Shown piece after piece: positions 1-13,052 of a stretch of 64,000 nucleotides of DNA. The notes under the pieces are model-generated. The model worked only from the letters and a program-made list of their open reading frames with translations. It was not told the origin of the DNA and made no database searches. This stretch comes from Triglochin maritima (taxonomy: Eukaryota; Streptophyta; Magnoliopsida; Alismatales; Juncaginaceae): assembly GCA_963682175.1 (NCBI GenBank), contig OY821777.1, positions 4,481,501 through 4,545,500 on the forward strand. The letters are read 5' to 3'. Each line of letters begins with the position of its first letter. The first letter of the stretch is position 1. The translations under genes and the position numbers were made by a program.

Positions 1-296
1 GTGGGAAATAACTATTTCAGTGTGTGCCTTACCTGTCTAAAATTTAAGGACGATGTTATAACCAATCCTCTTGCTGCCACACCCGCCCACAACAGATACA
101 AATTGTTAGGAAGCACCATCTTCATCTTGTGGTTTTGGTCTTTTGGATATGTTGTAACTTGTAAATCATGCTGGTCTAGACGCCCTTCACTTCGAAAGAA
201 GCAAACACAGGCGAAAAAGTGAATAACTTAAGCAAAGTATTAGAAAGAACGTAGTTAACTAGATGGTAACCGCTCTCCTGCTAATTCTGATTTATG
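1..296. other. Sequence downstream of the VRN5/VIL1-type gene
   Basis: This stretch lies just beyond the stop codon of the minus-strand VRN5/VIL1-type gene and probably holds its 3' UTR and terminator region. The open frame across 1-222 has no recognisable domain and no splice or start context that would make it a gene. I see no tRNA or other feature. Confidence 0.4.
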
Positions 297-3200
297 TCAA
301 TGCCATAACTTACTGCAGAAGCCACTCCTCGGCTTCTTGCAGGTCACAATTTCTAAAAAGGAGTCTAAAAGCTGGTCCGCCAGGCAGCTTGGGTCATCAA
401 TAAGTGTGTCGATAAATGTATGAACTACTCTGCGCTCCTGCTCGTTGGACTTCAAGCTAAACCAAGTTAAAAATTTCATTCGGAAATCCTTCTCTATGTG
501 CCCTCTGCATTCCAACCATCTTATAACCTTCACACAGAATTCATAATCCTCATCTAACCTTCCAGTCAAAGACCTATCAGAGAATCTAAGAGGTGAATTA
601 GTTAGCAGATTGCTGTCACCATCCCCATTGGCATCCATAGGCAGCTTCCTGCACAATTCTGTTCGAGATTCCACTGCATGTACTTCTCCAGCTGCCTTTT
701 TAGGACAAACCTCACAATCATTTTTATCACCATGTCCAGATCTCATATTTTTGTCAGTAGTATAGCCATTTCCTTCGTCATCAGAGCAGTCTGTGGATGA
801 TGGTACAGCATCGACATTGAGATCAGGTACAGAGGCTACGTTTAGGTCAAGCTCACGACTGTCAAAGTTATGTAGCTTTTGCTCTTCAGCTATATCAAGT
901 TCCACCGCATCTGTTCCACCACAAGATTCTTCCTCCAAGCCACTGCAAAAACCATCAAGTTCACTATGTTCTTCTGCCCAAGCTCGACGCAAGACCTTTC
1001 CTAGGTCTCTGACCCTGAAACCAGTAGAGCGGGAGGGTTGAAACTTGGCTTTTCTCTTGCAACCAGAAGGTCCTCCTTCATTCATACATTTCTCAGAGCT
1101 TTTATGGATTAGTTCAACACTCTTAGTAAAACATTTAGACTCGGAATGTCCAACATCACCAGTCTCTGCGAATGAAATTATTCGAAAAGTATACTCCGTG
1201 CATGGCCGGAGGTTCGAAATCAAAATTCTTCGCTGAGATTTTGGAAACATCACAGGGTCTTTTTCTTGGCTACTCTCTCTGCTCAAGAAATACCAAAGCT
1301 TGTAACCTATAATGGCAGAGGTATTCGAAGAACTGGTGTCCTTCAACACAACCACTAGAGAAGAAGACGCAACATCTTCAAACTGGAATTTGCAGGCGGC
1401 TGGGAAGGAATTTTCTGCAAAAAAAGAACACAATTGCTTGTTAATAGAACTTCAGACAAATATTTTTTCCGTTAGATAGTTAAACTCTAACCTCTCTGGA
1501 TTGTGCTTGAATTTGCAACAGACTTCAGCCATTTGTCCGCCTTCTGAACTGCAAGATCACATATTCTCTGCACATCATTGGCGACACAGAGCCTGCTCAC
1601 AATACCACGGGCCATTTTTGCTGAAACACCATTTACTGCACCTACTTCAGTTTCAAGCTTTATTTTTGCGTCTTCAACAATTTCATGCAACTCCTTGAAA
1701 TGGGAAGTGCCATCTAAGAGCCTGAAACTGAGGTATATACGGTAACACAAGACATCTACACGACGTGCTTCTTTGGCTACTGCCAGTTGCTTTTTCCAGC
1801 ATCTACAAAAGCAATTATGTAATAAGATATTTTGCTAACATATTCCAGAAATAATCATCAAAAACTAATGGAACTATTGTATATGTCATTTTCCATATTC
1901 ACGGGTATTTTGGTATTCAGATTAAAGCTTGCAAGTAAAGAAAAAATTTAGAACTACAGGTGTAACTTTTTCTTTTGGAAGATCGAAGTATGAGTTGCCA
2001 TTAAATAGTAAAATATCTATAACAAAAATCAATCAACACAGGCACTGAAGCATAGTCTTACTGCTAAGTATCTACTATATAAGTCTATAATAGATCGTGT
2101 AGATGTACTATTTTTCATTGTGAAAACTGAAATGAGAAACCAAACAATGATCATGAATTTAAATAGAATATCAGTACTACGGACATTATATGTCATACTT
2201 AGAAGCAGATGACTACAATTTTCTGATGGCAAAGTTCATGAGAAAATTTACATATCTACACGTCAAGTAAAATTTCTAGAGTGGTATTTTAATATTACTT
2301 GAGTTAGTATGCTGCATGATCCAGGATCATAAATACTTGCTTGTCTGGCAAGCTGATCTGTGGGCCCAGATGGAAGACAGGGTTTCTCACAAGCTGTGAG
2401 ATCTGATTGTGTTACCCAAACGGGCATTAGAACTCATTCACATGTTTACATGGTCCCCTGCCCGATACCCTTTAGTGAGTAGCAGGTCGGGTGTATGCTT
2501 GTCCTGTTATTCATTTAGGCAACTAGGAGACAATTACATGCATGCGTATGACCTTACCCCCTTTGCTTACACCCCTAAATGGGCTAATCGCCTAAACCCT
2601 CCCGAGCATGCTGCATTGCTACAATGTCCATAATTACGTAATGCATAAAAGGGTATATGTATCTTGTTTCAGGAAATAAAATTCCCAGGGATTTACTTCA
2701 AGAACTTAATAAATATTTACCAATTACCATTAAGCAAATGTAAACCAAAAATAGGAGCTCACAGGAGATAATCCTTAGTATATATGGTTATACAGTGAAG
2801 AATATGCTCTAAAACAAAGAAAACTATTCTTTGCTTGTTCTTGATTAAAGGTTTACGAAAGAATGGTATCCATGTATACATTATTCAGAAAACTTTAACA
2901 CACCAAAATGTAACTTGGTGAGGGGTGGAGAGTAAAAGATAAGAAAGATTTCACATCAATAATCTAACTGATAAATCGATTAACTACAAAGAGGTAGTAG
3001 AATGGAAGAGAAAGAGATACAACATGCCAATAAAAATGTTGAATATAAATGCATAACTTACTCTATTATACTGGAGATTTGCCCACAAGAAGCACAACAA
3101 TAGCTCCCATCAAGTTGCATTCCATGCCCAACGCTGACAACACCAGCTTTATGGTGTTGGAGAGAACATTCAAGGTGGCAAGAAAATCCACAGGAATCTG

Positions 3201-5930
3201 AAGATCTTGATTCTGATGCACATACCAACCAAAGGCTGGGATCCTTGTTGTCATCAAACATATGACATATGCAACATGAACACCTCTTGCAAAAGGTATC
3301 ATGTTTACCTAGAACTGCTCTGCAAGCTGAGTTTTTACAAATCAAGGGTTTACTAGATAAATAATCTATTGAGCCCTCATTAGAAGACGGTAACCGTGCT
3401 GGATGTTCTACCTTCCTGGACTGCTTCCTAAAAGCATGGTTACCAGCAGATGCTGAAACATTTGTTAAGGTCCTCTTTAAATCCAATTTTTTGCCTCCTT
3501 TGCTTAACATCCTTCTGTGTTCTGGTGTTTTACATTTTGATAAGGCAGACCCCTTCCCGACTTTGTCAAAACTTGACCGAACCAACTCTTTTGACTTCAG
3601 AAATTTGTGAAAACTTTCCGGACTAGTGTTGTCAAGCCCTTTTCCCTGAGGACCACTTACAGCACTTGAAGAAGTATTTGAACCTCCAACTGCAGTTTTC
3701 ATTATTAAGAATTTGAAGTTTACAACAGCAAAGGGAAAGGAAGAAACCGAAAAAGTTATGGAACCGAAAATTCTATGTTAAACAAAATTAAACAACTAAA
3801 TTTAGTCTGTGCTTAAAAGTATGGTATTCAAGGTGGCTGCAAGCCTGCAACTCTACAAGTACTCTACTGTCAAAGTGATTCAAATTATTCTAACATAAGT
3901 AAGAAAAACAAACACAAACTATATTTTCTTTATCTGTTTAAAGGTAAAGGTAAATATGCAAAAGAATATTTAAGAATAATAATATTGGTATGCAGGGAAA
4001 GATTCACCAGGCAATAAGGGGGAGAATGATTTGAAATGAGGGTCGGACGAGAGAAAAAATCACAATAAAATTCTTATTTTAAGTTATGACACCTGAAATT
4101 CACCTTAAAAGAATTAATGTGATTAAAGGTGTATTAATGACAATCTTTTTTTACATGGAAATGAGATGGATTAAGTGTGTCTTTTAAGTATGCCTTATCA
4201 TATACAGTGACATGTTGAAGAATAAAATTGTATTATTAAAAAAGTAAACCGATGATGCTCCTTAATTAATTTTAAATTACAGAGTATGATTCCATGAGAA
4301 CTTAGAAATTAAATGGCATAATGCAAATTATAGGTGCATAATTTAATAGGAAAACCAAAGAAATGATTTTCCCCCGGAACAGTAACCAATCAAATGAGAT
4401 ACTAATTACAATTGAAAAATCAAAGGATATTGGAACTTAGTAAAGTTATGTAAACTCTAAGACACACATAAGGTAAAATGCATATCTTTTTGAGAAATGA
4501 TTGCCTGTGAGCAATGAGACAAATGAAGTATGGCGTGCGAATGGGATAGATACTGAAATCATGATCGAGTTCTATCATCATTTCTTGTGTATCGAACTTG
4601 ACATTATAAAAAAACAAGATACCTTTGGGAAGTACTTTATAAGAATCCATTCTTCATATGAAATGAAAATTATAGGGTATGAACACTTCGACCTGACAAG
4701 GAAAAGAGAGAGATTCGATATGCATGATACAAATTTAGCAGCAATACAAAAAACATGTGTGATTTACATGATGGGTATCCCAAAATTCCCCAAAGTAATA
4801 TAGTTATTTAATTGTAGGACATATCCTACATCACCCACATTTGATCTAGGATGTTAAAGTGTGGGCGTACAACAAAAAGGCAGAGGTATTGAATGCAGAA
4901 ACTCAAGATCGTATACCCCATTAGAATGTCCTCATCCCTCAATCTTTCCGATGTGGGACTATTCTTAACTGATTTGATGGGAAAAGTTGGAGCTGTAATT
5001 ATATTTTAGCACCAGGGTAGTTAATTTCTAACTTCCCGGCAGAAGTTCTATGATTATCTCTTTATTTTAAGAAAAAAAGTGGTGGAGGTGTTATTTGGTC
5101 CTTTCTCTTCTCACGTGTCAAAATATTCAGATTTAGTGTTTCATTCAGACATTTACTTCTTCCACTTCATCAACTCGATCTCTCTACAAAAAAATGGTGC
5201 ACAAGTTCATATTGATATTTGTTTACTCAGATGTTGAAAAATAAAGTCCAACTTTTTATGCAATCACCCAAGCAGGATGGGCTAATAATGTCATAGGAAA
5301 AACCTGAAATTCAAAAAACCATCACTAACAACGTACATGATTACTTATAAAGGCAAGGCCATGCAAAGAGGAAGTCACATCTTCATCCTTTTATAGCATA
5401 TGGAAAAGGTCCAGGACGAAATATGGCTTCATCTAAACTCATTAAATATGCCATCAATTCTCAGACAACCAACAAGCTCCAAACCAAGTACTTTAATTAC
5501 AGCCTTATTATACCAACCTCTTTGGAGAAAAAACGGCGTGGTTTTTGCCAAATCTAATAAAATCGTATTGAACTCCCACAAACCAATATCGAATCTACGA
5601 GCATGGCAAATCAACTTGTACGTAAACGGATTATTTCATAAATTCCAAAGAAAAGAACACCAAATTTAAGCACCGACGTATTAAGGACATGAAGCTAAGA
5701 AGAGTGGAATTTACCGTCTGAGAAGAAAAACAAGGTCGGGGAGAGATTAAAGGAGAGACCGCCGAAGGGAGAACGGTCGCCGAGTGAGACTCCGGCGATT
5801 ATGAACGCCGGCGGCAGGGTTGGAGGAGCTGCGAGGGTTCCCGTCCGGGGTCAAGGTTGGCGGTTAGCGGGTTAGGGTTTCCTCCCACCAGCCAAGAAGA
5901 GGGCTTGTCTGTCTATAATTTTAATTAAAC
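297..5930 (-). CDS. VIL1: VRN5/VIL1-type PHD-FNIII-VID protein (VIN3-like)
   Basis: Coding exons on the minus strand are 3702-3062, 1802-1492 and 1414-297, all with GT-AG borders and compatible phases, giving 689 residues. A GC-rich leader exon (about 5930-5715, ending at a GTAAAT donor) has no ATG, so I start at 3702. Domains are a PHD-type finger at residues 122-207 (C-x4-C, CKRCSCCICH, CCASCG), a linker helix region beginning CWKKQL, a fibronectin III domain from about 320 to 410 (YKLWY, RRILISNL, CTEYTFRI), and a C-terminal VID domain in the last 80 residues (CVKVIRWLECRGHIEKDFR). The family acts with the plant PRC2 complex in H3K27 methylation, for example at FLC-like loci, and the VID domain mediates oligomerisation. 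The SPESFHKFLKS N-terminus fits the VRN5/VIL1 branch better than VIN3 or VIL2. The leader intron (5714 to near 3703) is AT-rich and shows no other gene. Leader exon limits and exact start are inferred. Confidence 0.9.
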
Positions 5931-7567
5931 TCCTAAACGACACCTCTCTTTTTTTAAGTATTTTGTATTTTTTTAATTAAATTCTGTCATGATGTAACTA
6001 ACATGCTTGGCGTAATGGCATTTGATTCCTGTGTGTATATCTTATGATATTATCCAATCAATACTAGAGCTATCTACCAGTTAATTTGGTCTTAGTTGTT
6101 TAAATTTTAAATTAAATGCGACCAGTTCGTTAAAATACAAACAATAGTTGGGAGTTCGCAAATTGAAACTAACAACAGTGAATATAGTTACTGTTTAAGT
6201 CTGGTGTCACTATTTTCCAATTGAACGTGACCTATATATTTCTAATGCTTCATCTGGTGTCTTTAATGTTATAAAAATGAAATATCAATAATTATGCACG
6301 AAACTAGATTACTAATTATGCACGAAGATTTACAAACTCCCTAGTTAACAACCTTGTAATGCCCTTACAGTGACGAAGTTTCTTTTTGTTTATGTTCTAG
6401 CTCAAAATCTCGGTCAGCTCCTAGCTAAACCTCACTCGTTAGCTATAGACAAAACCCTAAGAGTAGCCTTGCGAGAAACCCCAACTCAGTTCTCACTCAA
6501 ACGCACTCAAGAATGGAGCAATTCTCGTTTTGTATTTCTTTACACAAACATACAAACGTACAAGTCTCTCAGATGGGTTGGTTGTGACAACTCCACAACT
6601 CAACGCCCCTATATATAGGTCTCAACCTATAGCTATTTGCTCCAAGAGACATTCAAGTGTCCACTTCAATGCCTCCATCAACTCAGATCTAAAGACGCAT
6701 GGAGATGCAGGAAAGTTTCCTTGTTTGCACCAACGAACCAGCAAACTTTCCTTATGTGTCGCGTCCCCTCAGATACTTGTCTTTTTTGCTCCAACGAGCC
6801 AGGTAGTCTTCCTTATCTGTCGCGTCCCCTTAGGTATTTGCCTTCTTTGCACCAACGAGCCAGGTAGCTTTCCTTATCTGCTCGTCTGTTGGATGCACGT
6901 TCCTGATCCGAGAGAAGATCCGCATGGATCCTAGCAAGCTCACTTGCTCGGCATGTTTGTTCCCAAGCCTCCTGCTTGAGTCAACGGGCCCGTGTGACCC
7001 AATGCATTCTCCTGAACAACCCTCATTTGGCTAAGTCCAGGGAACCATTGGCGTCACATCAACCTTAAGAGTGTAACAAGGCGTATTACAGGAGTGTCGG
7101 CCCATTGGGCTTCCAATGGATAGTTTCTTTTAACTTTATTGTCGTTATAGTGTGAGTCTTATTCCGTTAGATTATTCGTCTAACACCGTTATAAATCCGT
7201 TAGAATTTAAAAGGTATGAATTTTTTTATTAAAAATATTTCCTTCAATTTTAGGATAAAAAAGAAGATATTTTGCAAATTTTCAACCCAACACATCTCCT
7301 TTCCCTTTCACCGACATCTCCAAAAATTAAATATCAATAATACCCCCGTCCTTGACCCAAAACTTTACAAAATTAAAAAGGAAAATATGGACATGTTTTC
7401 ATCCCTTGCTATTTTTCGGAATTTTATGTTGAACTAAAATTCAACAGCTAGAGAGTGTTCACTTGTAATGGTCCGTTACAGTCTTACAGAGTCCAGCCCA
7501 TTACATCTTTAGACTATATTATGCATTAAGACCATTAGGCCCGTTGAACTCTTTTTCTGCAGAAAAA
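5931..7567. other. Intergenic spacer with short tandem repeat
   Basis: This AT-rich spacer separates the VRN5-type gene from the Mutator MITE. No protein domain is visible in its short open frames. The stretch at about 6370-7030 is richer in CT and contains a 66-bp tandem repeat listed separately. It resembles transposon-derived sequence, but I could not assign a family. Confidence 0.4.
6718..6880. repeat. 66-bp tandem repeat, about 2.5 copies
   Basis: A unit containing GCACCAACGAGCCAGG, CTTTCCTTATCTG and CGCGTCCCCT is repeated in tandem with small substitutions. The third copy is partial. No function is apparent. It overlaps frames that are open only because the period, 66, is divisible by three. 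Confidence 0.7.
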
Positions 7568-8118
7568 TTATTTCATGGGTTAATTACAGTTTGACCTCCT
7601 GAACTATGTCTTGGTATCACTTTGCCCCCCTGAACTTTCAAAGTTAACAGTTACCTCCCCTGAACTTTAATTTTGTAACACTTTGCCCTCTGAACTTCAA
7701 AAACTCATTATTTAATACACATTCGACGTTTTTTTTCCTAATTTTTTTTGTTGTATCCCTAATACACTCCTAAAGCTATATTTACGTGAAAGTTTGGATC
7801 CAAACGGAGGTCGGATATGGTTGGAATTTGAGTCGGATTGAGTGTCAAACTGACCCAAATTCCAACCATATCCGACCTCCGTTTGGATCCAAACTTTCAC
7901 GTAAATATAGCTTTAGGAGTGTATTAGGGATACAACAAAAAAAATTAGGAAAACAAACATCGAATGTGTGTTAAATAATGAGTTTTTGAAGTTCAGGGGG
8001 GCAAAGTGTTACAAAATTAAAGTTCAGGGGAGGTAACTGTTAACTTTGAAAGTTTAGGGGGACAAAGTGATACCAAGACATAGTTCAGAGGTCAAACTGT
8101 AATTAACCCTTATTTCAT
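7568..8118. mobile_element. Mutator-type MITE, 533 bp, nearly full palindrome, with 9-bp target duplication
   Basis: The element spans 7577-8109 and starts GGGTTAATTACAG, ending with the reverse complement. It is flanked on both sides by the 9-bp duplication TTATTTCAT (7568-7576 and 8110-8118), the size made by Mutator transposases. The arms are about 254 bp each (7577-7830 and 7856-8109) and pair with balanced length around a 25-bp loop, so almost the whole element is one inverted repeat. The two mirrored 62-codon open frames inside are the same arm read from both strands and are not genes. It is non-autonomous and would need a transposase in trans. Confidence 0.92.
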
Positions 8119-9623
8119 TAACCCTTATTTCATTAACAAGCTATATCACGAACACTTACGTCCGTTCCATTTTTTGCCACGTGTACCATTTACAATTTGA
8201 TGTGATTTGACATAGATATAACTACGACATTGTCGGTCAAGTATCTTCCCATGCAATTTCCTCTAAAAATAACATCCATATAGCAACTTTAACATGTGAT
8301 TCCCAGATGGTATAGAGTGATCTTGTCCACGCGTAGTTTATACTTTATGATACAATCCAATAATATTTTTCCATGAAAGCAATCAACTTGATTCTCCAAC
8401 GCAATCAGGTACAATTGTACAACTATAATATTTAGGGTTATTTACTGGGTACCTCAAATGTTACGTGCTCAGATATTTGAAAATGATTTTCAATTATTTA
8501 GTTTCGTGCATTTACATTTCAACTTTAGTTCTTTTCCGCACATATATTTTTATTTATTTGTTTATATGCACCTACACTGTTAATGTGGTCCACTATGTTA
8601 CAAGGTCCGTCAAATTTTTTACAAACAAATAAATGAAAATACAGGTATAGGGAATGAGTTAAAGTTGAATTGTAAGTGCACGAAAGAAAATAATCGAAAA
8701 TCATATTCAAATATCCAATTACACAACATTTGAGGTGCACCCAAGCAAATAACATTAATATCTACGTATTGGTCATGGATACGAGCATGCCCACATGCAC
8801 TGTTTGAAAAAAAATGTATTAACTAGAGCATAAGAAATACCGACCAACATTATCGATCAACAACTTGAATAAACTATGCAAGTATGGAACTTAATTCCGT
8901 GGTTCTTCTTTCCTTGGCTATCATTTGGACAGAACAACGCCTACGTGCATGCACGCTAACACTGTATATACTGCATGGGGATGTTAATTTGTAATAAAAA
9001 TGCCATGTTGGTGATTGTTTATGCCCTAACAATGATGACCTTACGTGGTCCTTAGTTACAATTGTGATTAAAGATCGTCGTTGGGATTGATGTCGGGTCT
9101 CACGACTACCAGTGTGCACTTACTTTTATACCTGTGATCTCGCGTATCAAGCAGATGTTTCTAAAGTGATCAATAAGATCTCTTTGTTCACACTGTGGCA
9201 TGTAATAATATATATGAATTTTCCTGCCTACTTCTAGTTTGGTACGAGTTTGAAAGGGATCAATGTCCTAAATAAGTTCATCGTTGATATGTAACTTAAT
9301 CATGCATAAAGTGCATGGAGAGATTTATTTTATGCAGAAAGAGTGAGCAAGAATTATATCTTTAATTAGGCTCGGTAGGTGCTGTTGACAACCCAATTCG
9401 CGAACCGGGGTCTAGAGTGACATAACTTTTGGATTGTAAGCCGTTGAGACAAATGATATTTTGACATGCATGCTTAATTAGTTTTCTTAATTACCAAGAG
9501 TCCATGGATCCGAGGATCCATGTGGATTGGCTTGATAGGTGATTTAGGAAGGTTACCCTAGTTATTAATGTTTTATACATTGAGAATGTATGTGAAAGAA
9601 AACTTTGATAACAAGTGGGAGAT
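8119..9623. other. AT-rich spacer, possible retroelement internal remnant at its end
   Basis: I see no gene. Right after the MITE the sequence TAACCCTTATTTCAT recurs, a small extra duplication of element end plus target site. The last roughly 250 bases (about 9360-9623) end with AACAAGTGGGAGAT. This purine run resembles the polypurine tract next to the 3' LTR of Ty1-copia elements, so it may be the tail of a decayed internal region. Confidence 0.35.
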
Positions 9624-10435
9624 TGAAGGGAATGTGTTCTGAAAGTTTTACTTTTAAATGTCAATTATTATGAATTGAATGAGAAATCATTTTGTTCCTT
9701 GTTTATATTATTCGTCTTTTAGAAGTGTTAAGGAAGATGCTCTTGGTCATTAACCGTAGAGCTCTAAAAGATATTGGTTTACATAAAACAAAAGATATTC
9801 GCAATCATGGTAATTAACATGGAACATTAATTACCGAGTTAAGATTGTCGTGTTGGTCATAGATCATTGTAGCTCTACAAGTGAGTGACAACACGGGTAT
9901 GCAAAAGAGGAAAATATTACTTTTGTATACAGAATAGACATAATAAGTAAAATATTATAGAAATGTGTTTCTGTGTCATTAATATTTTACTGTGTCTTTG
10001 GTCATTTGATATGAGACTTATATCTAATCACTTAAGGAATACTTAATTAGATCAGTGTCTTGAACTATCGATCAGTGTAGTGTAAAGGCATTGGTTGGTT
10101 AAGTACAACTTTTGTTGGAGAAGATAGTTAGTCAAAAGACTGTCATTGCCCCTCTTAATTGAGTGATGATATTAGTGGGCCCCTTGATAAAGCAAAATTA
10201 TAATGTGCACAATGTGATTTGAGTTAAGTCACATATTTATAACTAGCTTAAAGAGATCAAGAAATGAATACTAATACAAAGATGACACAATAATACTTTG
10301 TGTGTATTCTTAATATCATGAGGCAATGGACGGACACAAGTGGTGCACTCCATCACTAATTGGATCGGGTTTTGGTTCGAGTGGAATTAAGACATCTAAC
10401 TAATTGGGAGCTATAATGTGTAGCTAGATACCGCT

Positions 10436-11033
10436 TATAGCTTGTGATATTAAGCTCTTAATATCACTGCCAACTTAGTTTAGATCCTCCCATAGGTCAC
10501 ACCGCAAAACTGGGAAACAAGAAATGGGGATTTTGAGTTCATAAGATGTGTCGGGTTTCATGTAGAAAATATGACACATGGGGTGAACAAGCAAAATCAA
10601 AATTATGTTGTGATCAAAAACATAATTAGAATCTAAATTAAATTCATATGTGATGTAAATATTATGGGGTGTAATGATTGATCATTACATAGGATAATAT
10701 GTTACCAATACAAAGATGACACAATATCACTACCAACTTAAAATATTATGGGGTGTAATGATTGATCATTACATAGGATAATAGCTTGTGATATTAAGCT
10801 CTTAATATCACTACCAACTTAGTCTAGATCCTCCCATAGGTCACACCGCAAGAAACCGTGAAACAAGAAGCTTGATTTTTGGTTCATATGATGTGTCGGG
10901 TTTCTTATAGAAAATATGACACATGTGGTGAACAAGTAAAATCAATTATGTTATAACATAATTAGAGTCATGATAAATTCATATGAGATGCATATATTAT
11001 GGGGTGCAATAATTTATTGTTGCATATGATAAT
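10436..11033. repeat. Direct duplication of about 260 bp
   Basis: Block one (about 10436-10698) and block two (about 10785-11033) share long stretches, including AGCTTGTGATATTAAGCTCT, GATCCTCCCATAGGTCACAC and TATTATGGGGTG. They differ by scattered changes and small indels. A partial third piece (about 10700-10784) repeats the ATTATGGGGTGTAATGATTG segment. The arrangement looks like tandem duplication inside the putative LTR. Confidence 0.75.
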
Positions 11034-11128
11034 ACATTGCATAAGTTGTGAATTTGCTAAAACCCCCTTAAGTTCAAATTTTGTTGGAAATAAATCCAAA
11101 ATTTGAAATAGGCAAAATCGGGTAGAAG

Positions 11129-11455
11129 TTCGGTAATCCGTTGAGGTTCGGTCGACCGAAGGATCTATGGATCGGTCAACCGAACGTGGAACGGATAATC
11201 GTAATTGATTGACCGAACTTGACCAAAGTGCTTGTAGCTTTGGTACGGTGTACCGAACCAGAAACGGTCGACCGAACAATGTCAAGTTCCGATATTTTCG
11301 GTTAACCGAATATCACTCGGTCTTACACGTGAATGGGTCCGATCGGTTAAGGAGAATTTTTCCCCTTAAGATTCGGTCATCCGTCACGTACTCGGTTAAA
11401 CGATCGTGACAAATTCGGTTAACCGAGTGGGACTCGGTAAACCGAACAGCGGTCG
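11129..11455. repeat. Array of TTCGGT(C/T)(G/A)ACCGAA palindromes
   Basis: About nine full or partial copies of a palindromic motif lie within 330 bp. Perfect 14-bp examples are at 11147-11160 (TTCGGTCGACCGAA) and 11297-11310 (TTCGGTTAACCGAA). Spacing is irregular, about 25-45 bp. The array lies roughly 170-500 bp upstream of the TATA-like box of the putative LTR, so it could be a multimerised protein-binding site in the U3 region. That role is inferred. Confidence 0.75.
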
Positions 11456-12080
11456 ATTTTCTGCCTTTGATTATTAAGAGATTAATTTGATCGATGGTTG
11501 GATTAGCTCCAAATTTGGTCAAACGTTTTGTGGATGCATATAATGCATTATGGAATTAATTTGTGAGAGAAATTGTCATAAAACCGTGGCTTAAGAATAG
11601 TCATGAATAAGAGTAAGATTGGAACCTATAAATAGGTCCTTATTCTCCCTAATTGTGACACACAATTCAATAATTATTTTCTCTCTTAATTCACCACAAA
11701 AACCCACGAAAATTCTCTTAGTTTTCTAAGTCTTTGGAAGGAGAAATCTCAGAGGCTAAGGAAGGGGTTTGTAGCTAGATTCTAAGCTTGTTTGGAGATC
11801 GATTGGCTAGCTCCTTTCTCTCCAAACTTGTTTAGGGTTTCGGTGAACACTCGGAGGCATCCGGCGCGGCGAGAAGCATCCCCAACGTCTCCGAATCTTC
11901 AATAGCTATTTGAGATAATATAAGTGTAATGTTTCAGTTGTATAATTATAGTTTCATTATTTACATCTTTATATTATGTACTTGTATTTTCATAGGAATT
12001 TCAAAACAATACTGATCCGTATTCGCAAGAGGAGCTTGATAATACTCTCGAACGATGAACTTGCTACTTTGCTGCCAACA

Positions 12081-12979
12081 TGTTAATGAATTATTAAACA
12101 TGTTCTAATATCGTGAATCACATTTTCTTTGTAATTAAGCAATAGTGACAGATACCCATGTAAGCTTTTTATTTAGCATTATATGTACACATGCTAATAT
12201 AAGCAATAGTGAAATGCGATAAGACCACCATATCATCAGACACGCTAAGTGACTATTTATTCTTGACGAACTTATACGTACCAGCAGCTGGCCATTTAGA
12301 ATAGAATAAACACTGTTCAGGCGTTGCGCGCCACCCACCTCTACGCAGTAAATGGTCATAGTAAATACCACTTTAAGACTTAAAAAGGCAAATCATAGTA
12401 TTTATTCCTATTTACTGCAGATGAATCTTTTTGAAGAACAACACGCACGCGATCTTTTGGACTTTATTATCGTCTTTATGTTTTTGATACGTTTTCGTCC
12501 TCTTCATTTCATCTAATAATTTTTATTATTATCGACACATTTACCATGCATTATGTTTTGTATTATCTTCCGAGAATACCTTATTTCTAAGTTTGCGATA
12601 GAGGTAAGTTATATATATTTTTATTTTTTTGCAAACTGAATTCCCTATTGCTTAACAATGTTTTTGTCTCCTTCGGGAAAAAAACTACATTTTGGTTATA
12701 CGCGAGGTTAAATCTTATTATTTCGATCCAAAACCAACCAATGGTGCAATCATTCTGTTTAAGCAATTAAGCTACGTACCTGAAAAAAAAGTCTGTACAA
12801 AATATAGAAGGACGTCAGAAATAGTATCTACTTTTAAAGAATATTACTAACCAAGGTTATTAATGAAATATTAAAGGAAATAAATAAGATATAAATGTTG
12901 ATAAAAACGACAATTGTAGAATTTAGAAGGTATTTATTCACGATAACATAACATGTCGTTAATACCCCCAAACGACCTC
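12081..12979. other. Spacer and upstream region of CYP78A
   Basis: AT-rich sequence without a recognisable gene. It probably contains the distal promoter of the CYP78A gene. I found no repeat or conserved element I can name. Confidence 0.35.
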
Positions 12980-12988
12980 TATATAAAT
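12980..12988 (+). promoter_or_regulatory. TATA box of the CYP78A gene
   Basis: TATATAAAT lies 65 bp upstream of the CYP78A start codon. This would place transcription start near 13010-13020 and give a leader of about 35-40 nt. An ATG at 12953 lies upstream of the box and is therefore not expected in the transcript. Confidence 0.65.
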
Positions 12989-13052
12989 CCAACCACACAA
13001 ACCACACTTCATCAAGCAAACCTAAACCTTACACCACCAACTGAAGAACATC

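Larger units (their letters stand above)
9624..12080 (+). mobile_element. Putative Ty1-copia-type LTR, about 2.46 kb
   Basis: The proposed LTR begins TGAAGGGAATGTG directly after a polypurine-like AAGTGGGAGAT and ends GCTGCCAACA, so it has TG...CA ends. A TATA-like box (CTATAAATAGG, about 11627-11637) precedes a CT-rich leader-like stretch, as expected for the U3-R boundary of a plus-oriented LTR. Upstream of the box lies an array of palindromes, listed separately. A roughly 260-bp block is directly duplicated inside it. No partner LTR, primer-binding site or target duplication was found, so the limits are tentative. The protein-coding part is absent. Confidence 0.45.

Noticed and set aside
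3062..5714. Missing N-terminal domain of a VIN3-like protein, suggesting truncation
   Set aside because: The VRN5/VIL1 branch normally starts shortly before the SPE-FLKS-type segment seen here, so the protein appears complete.
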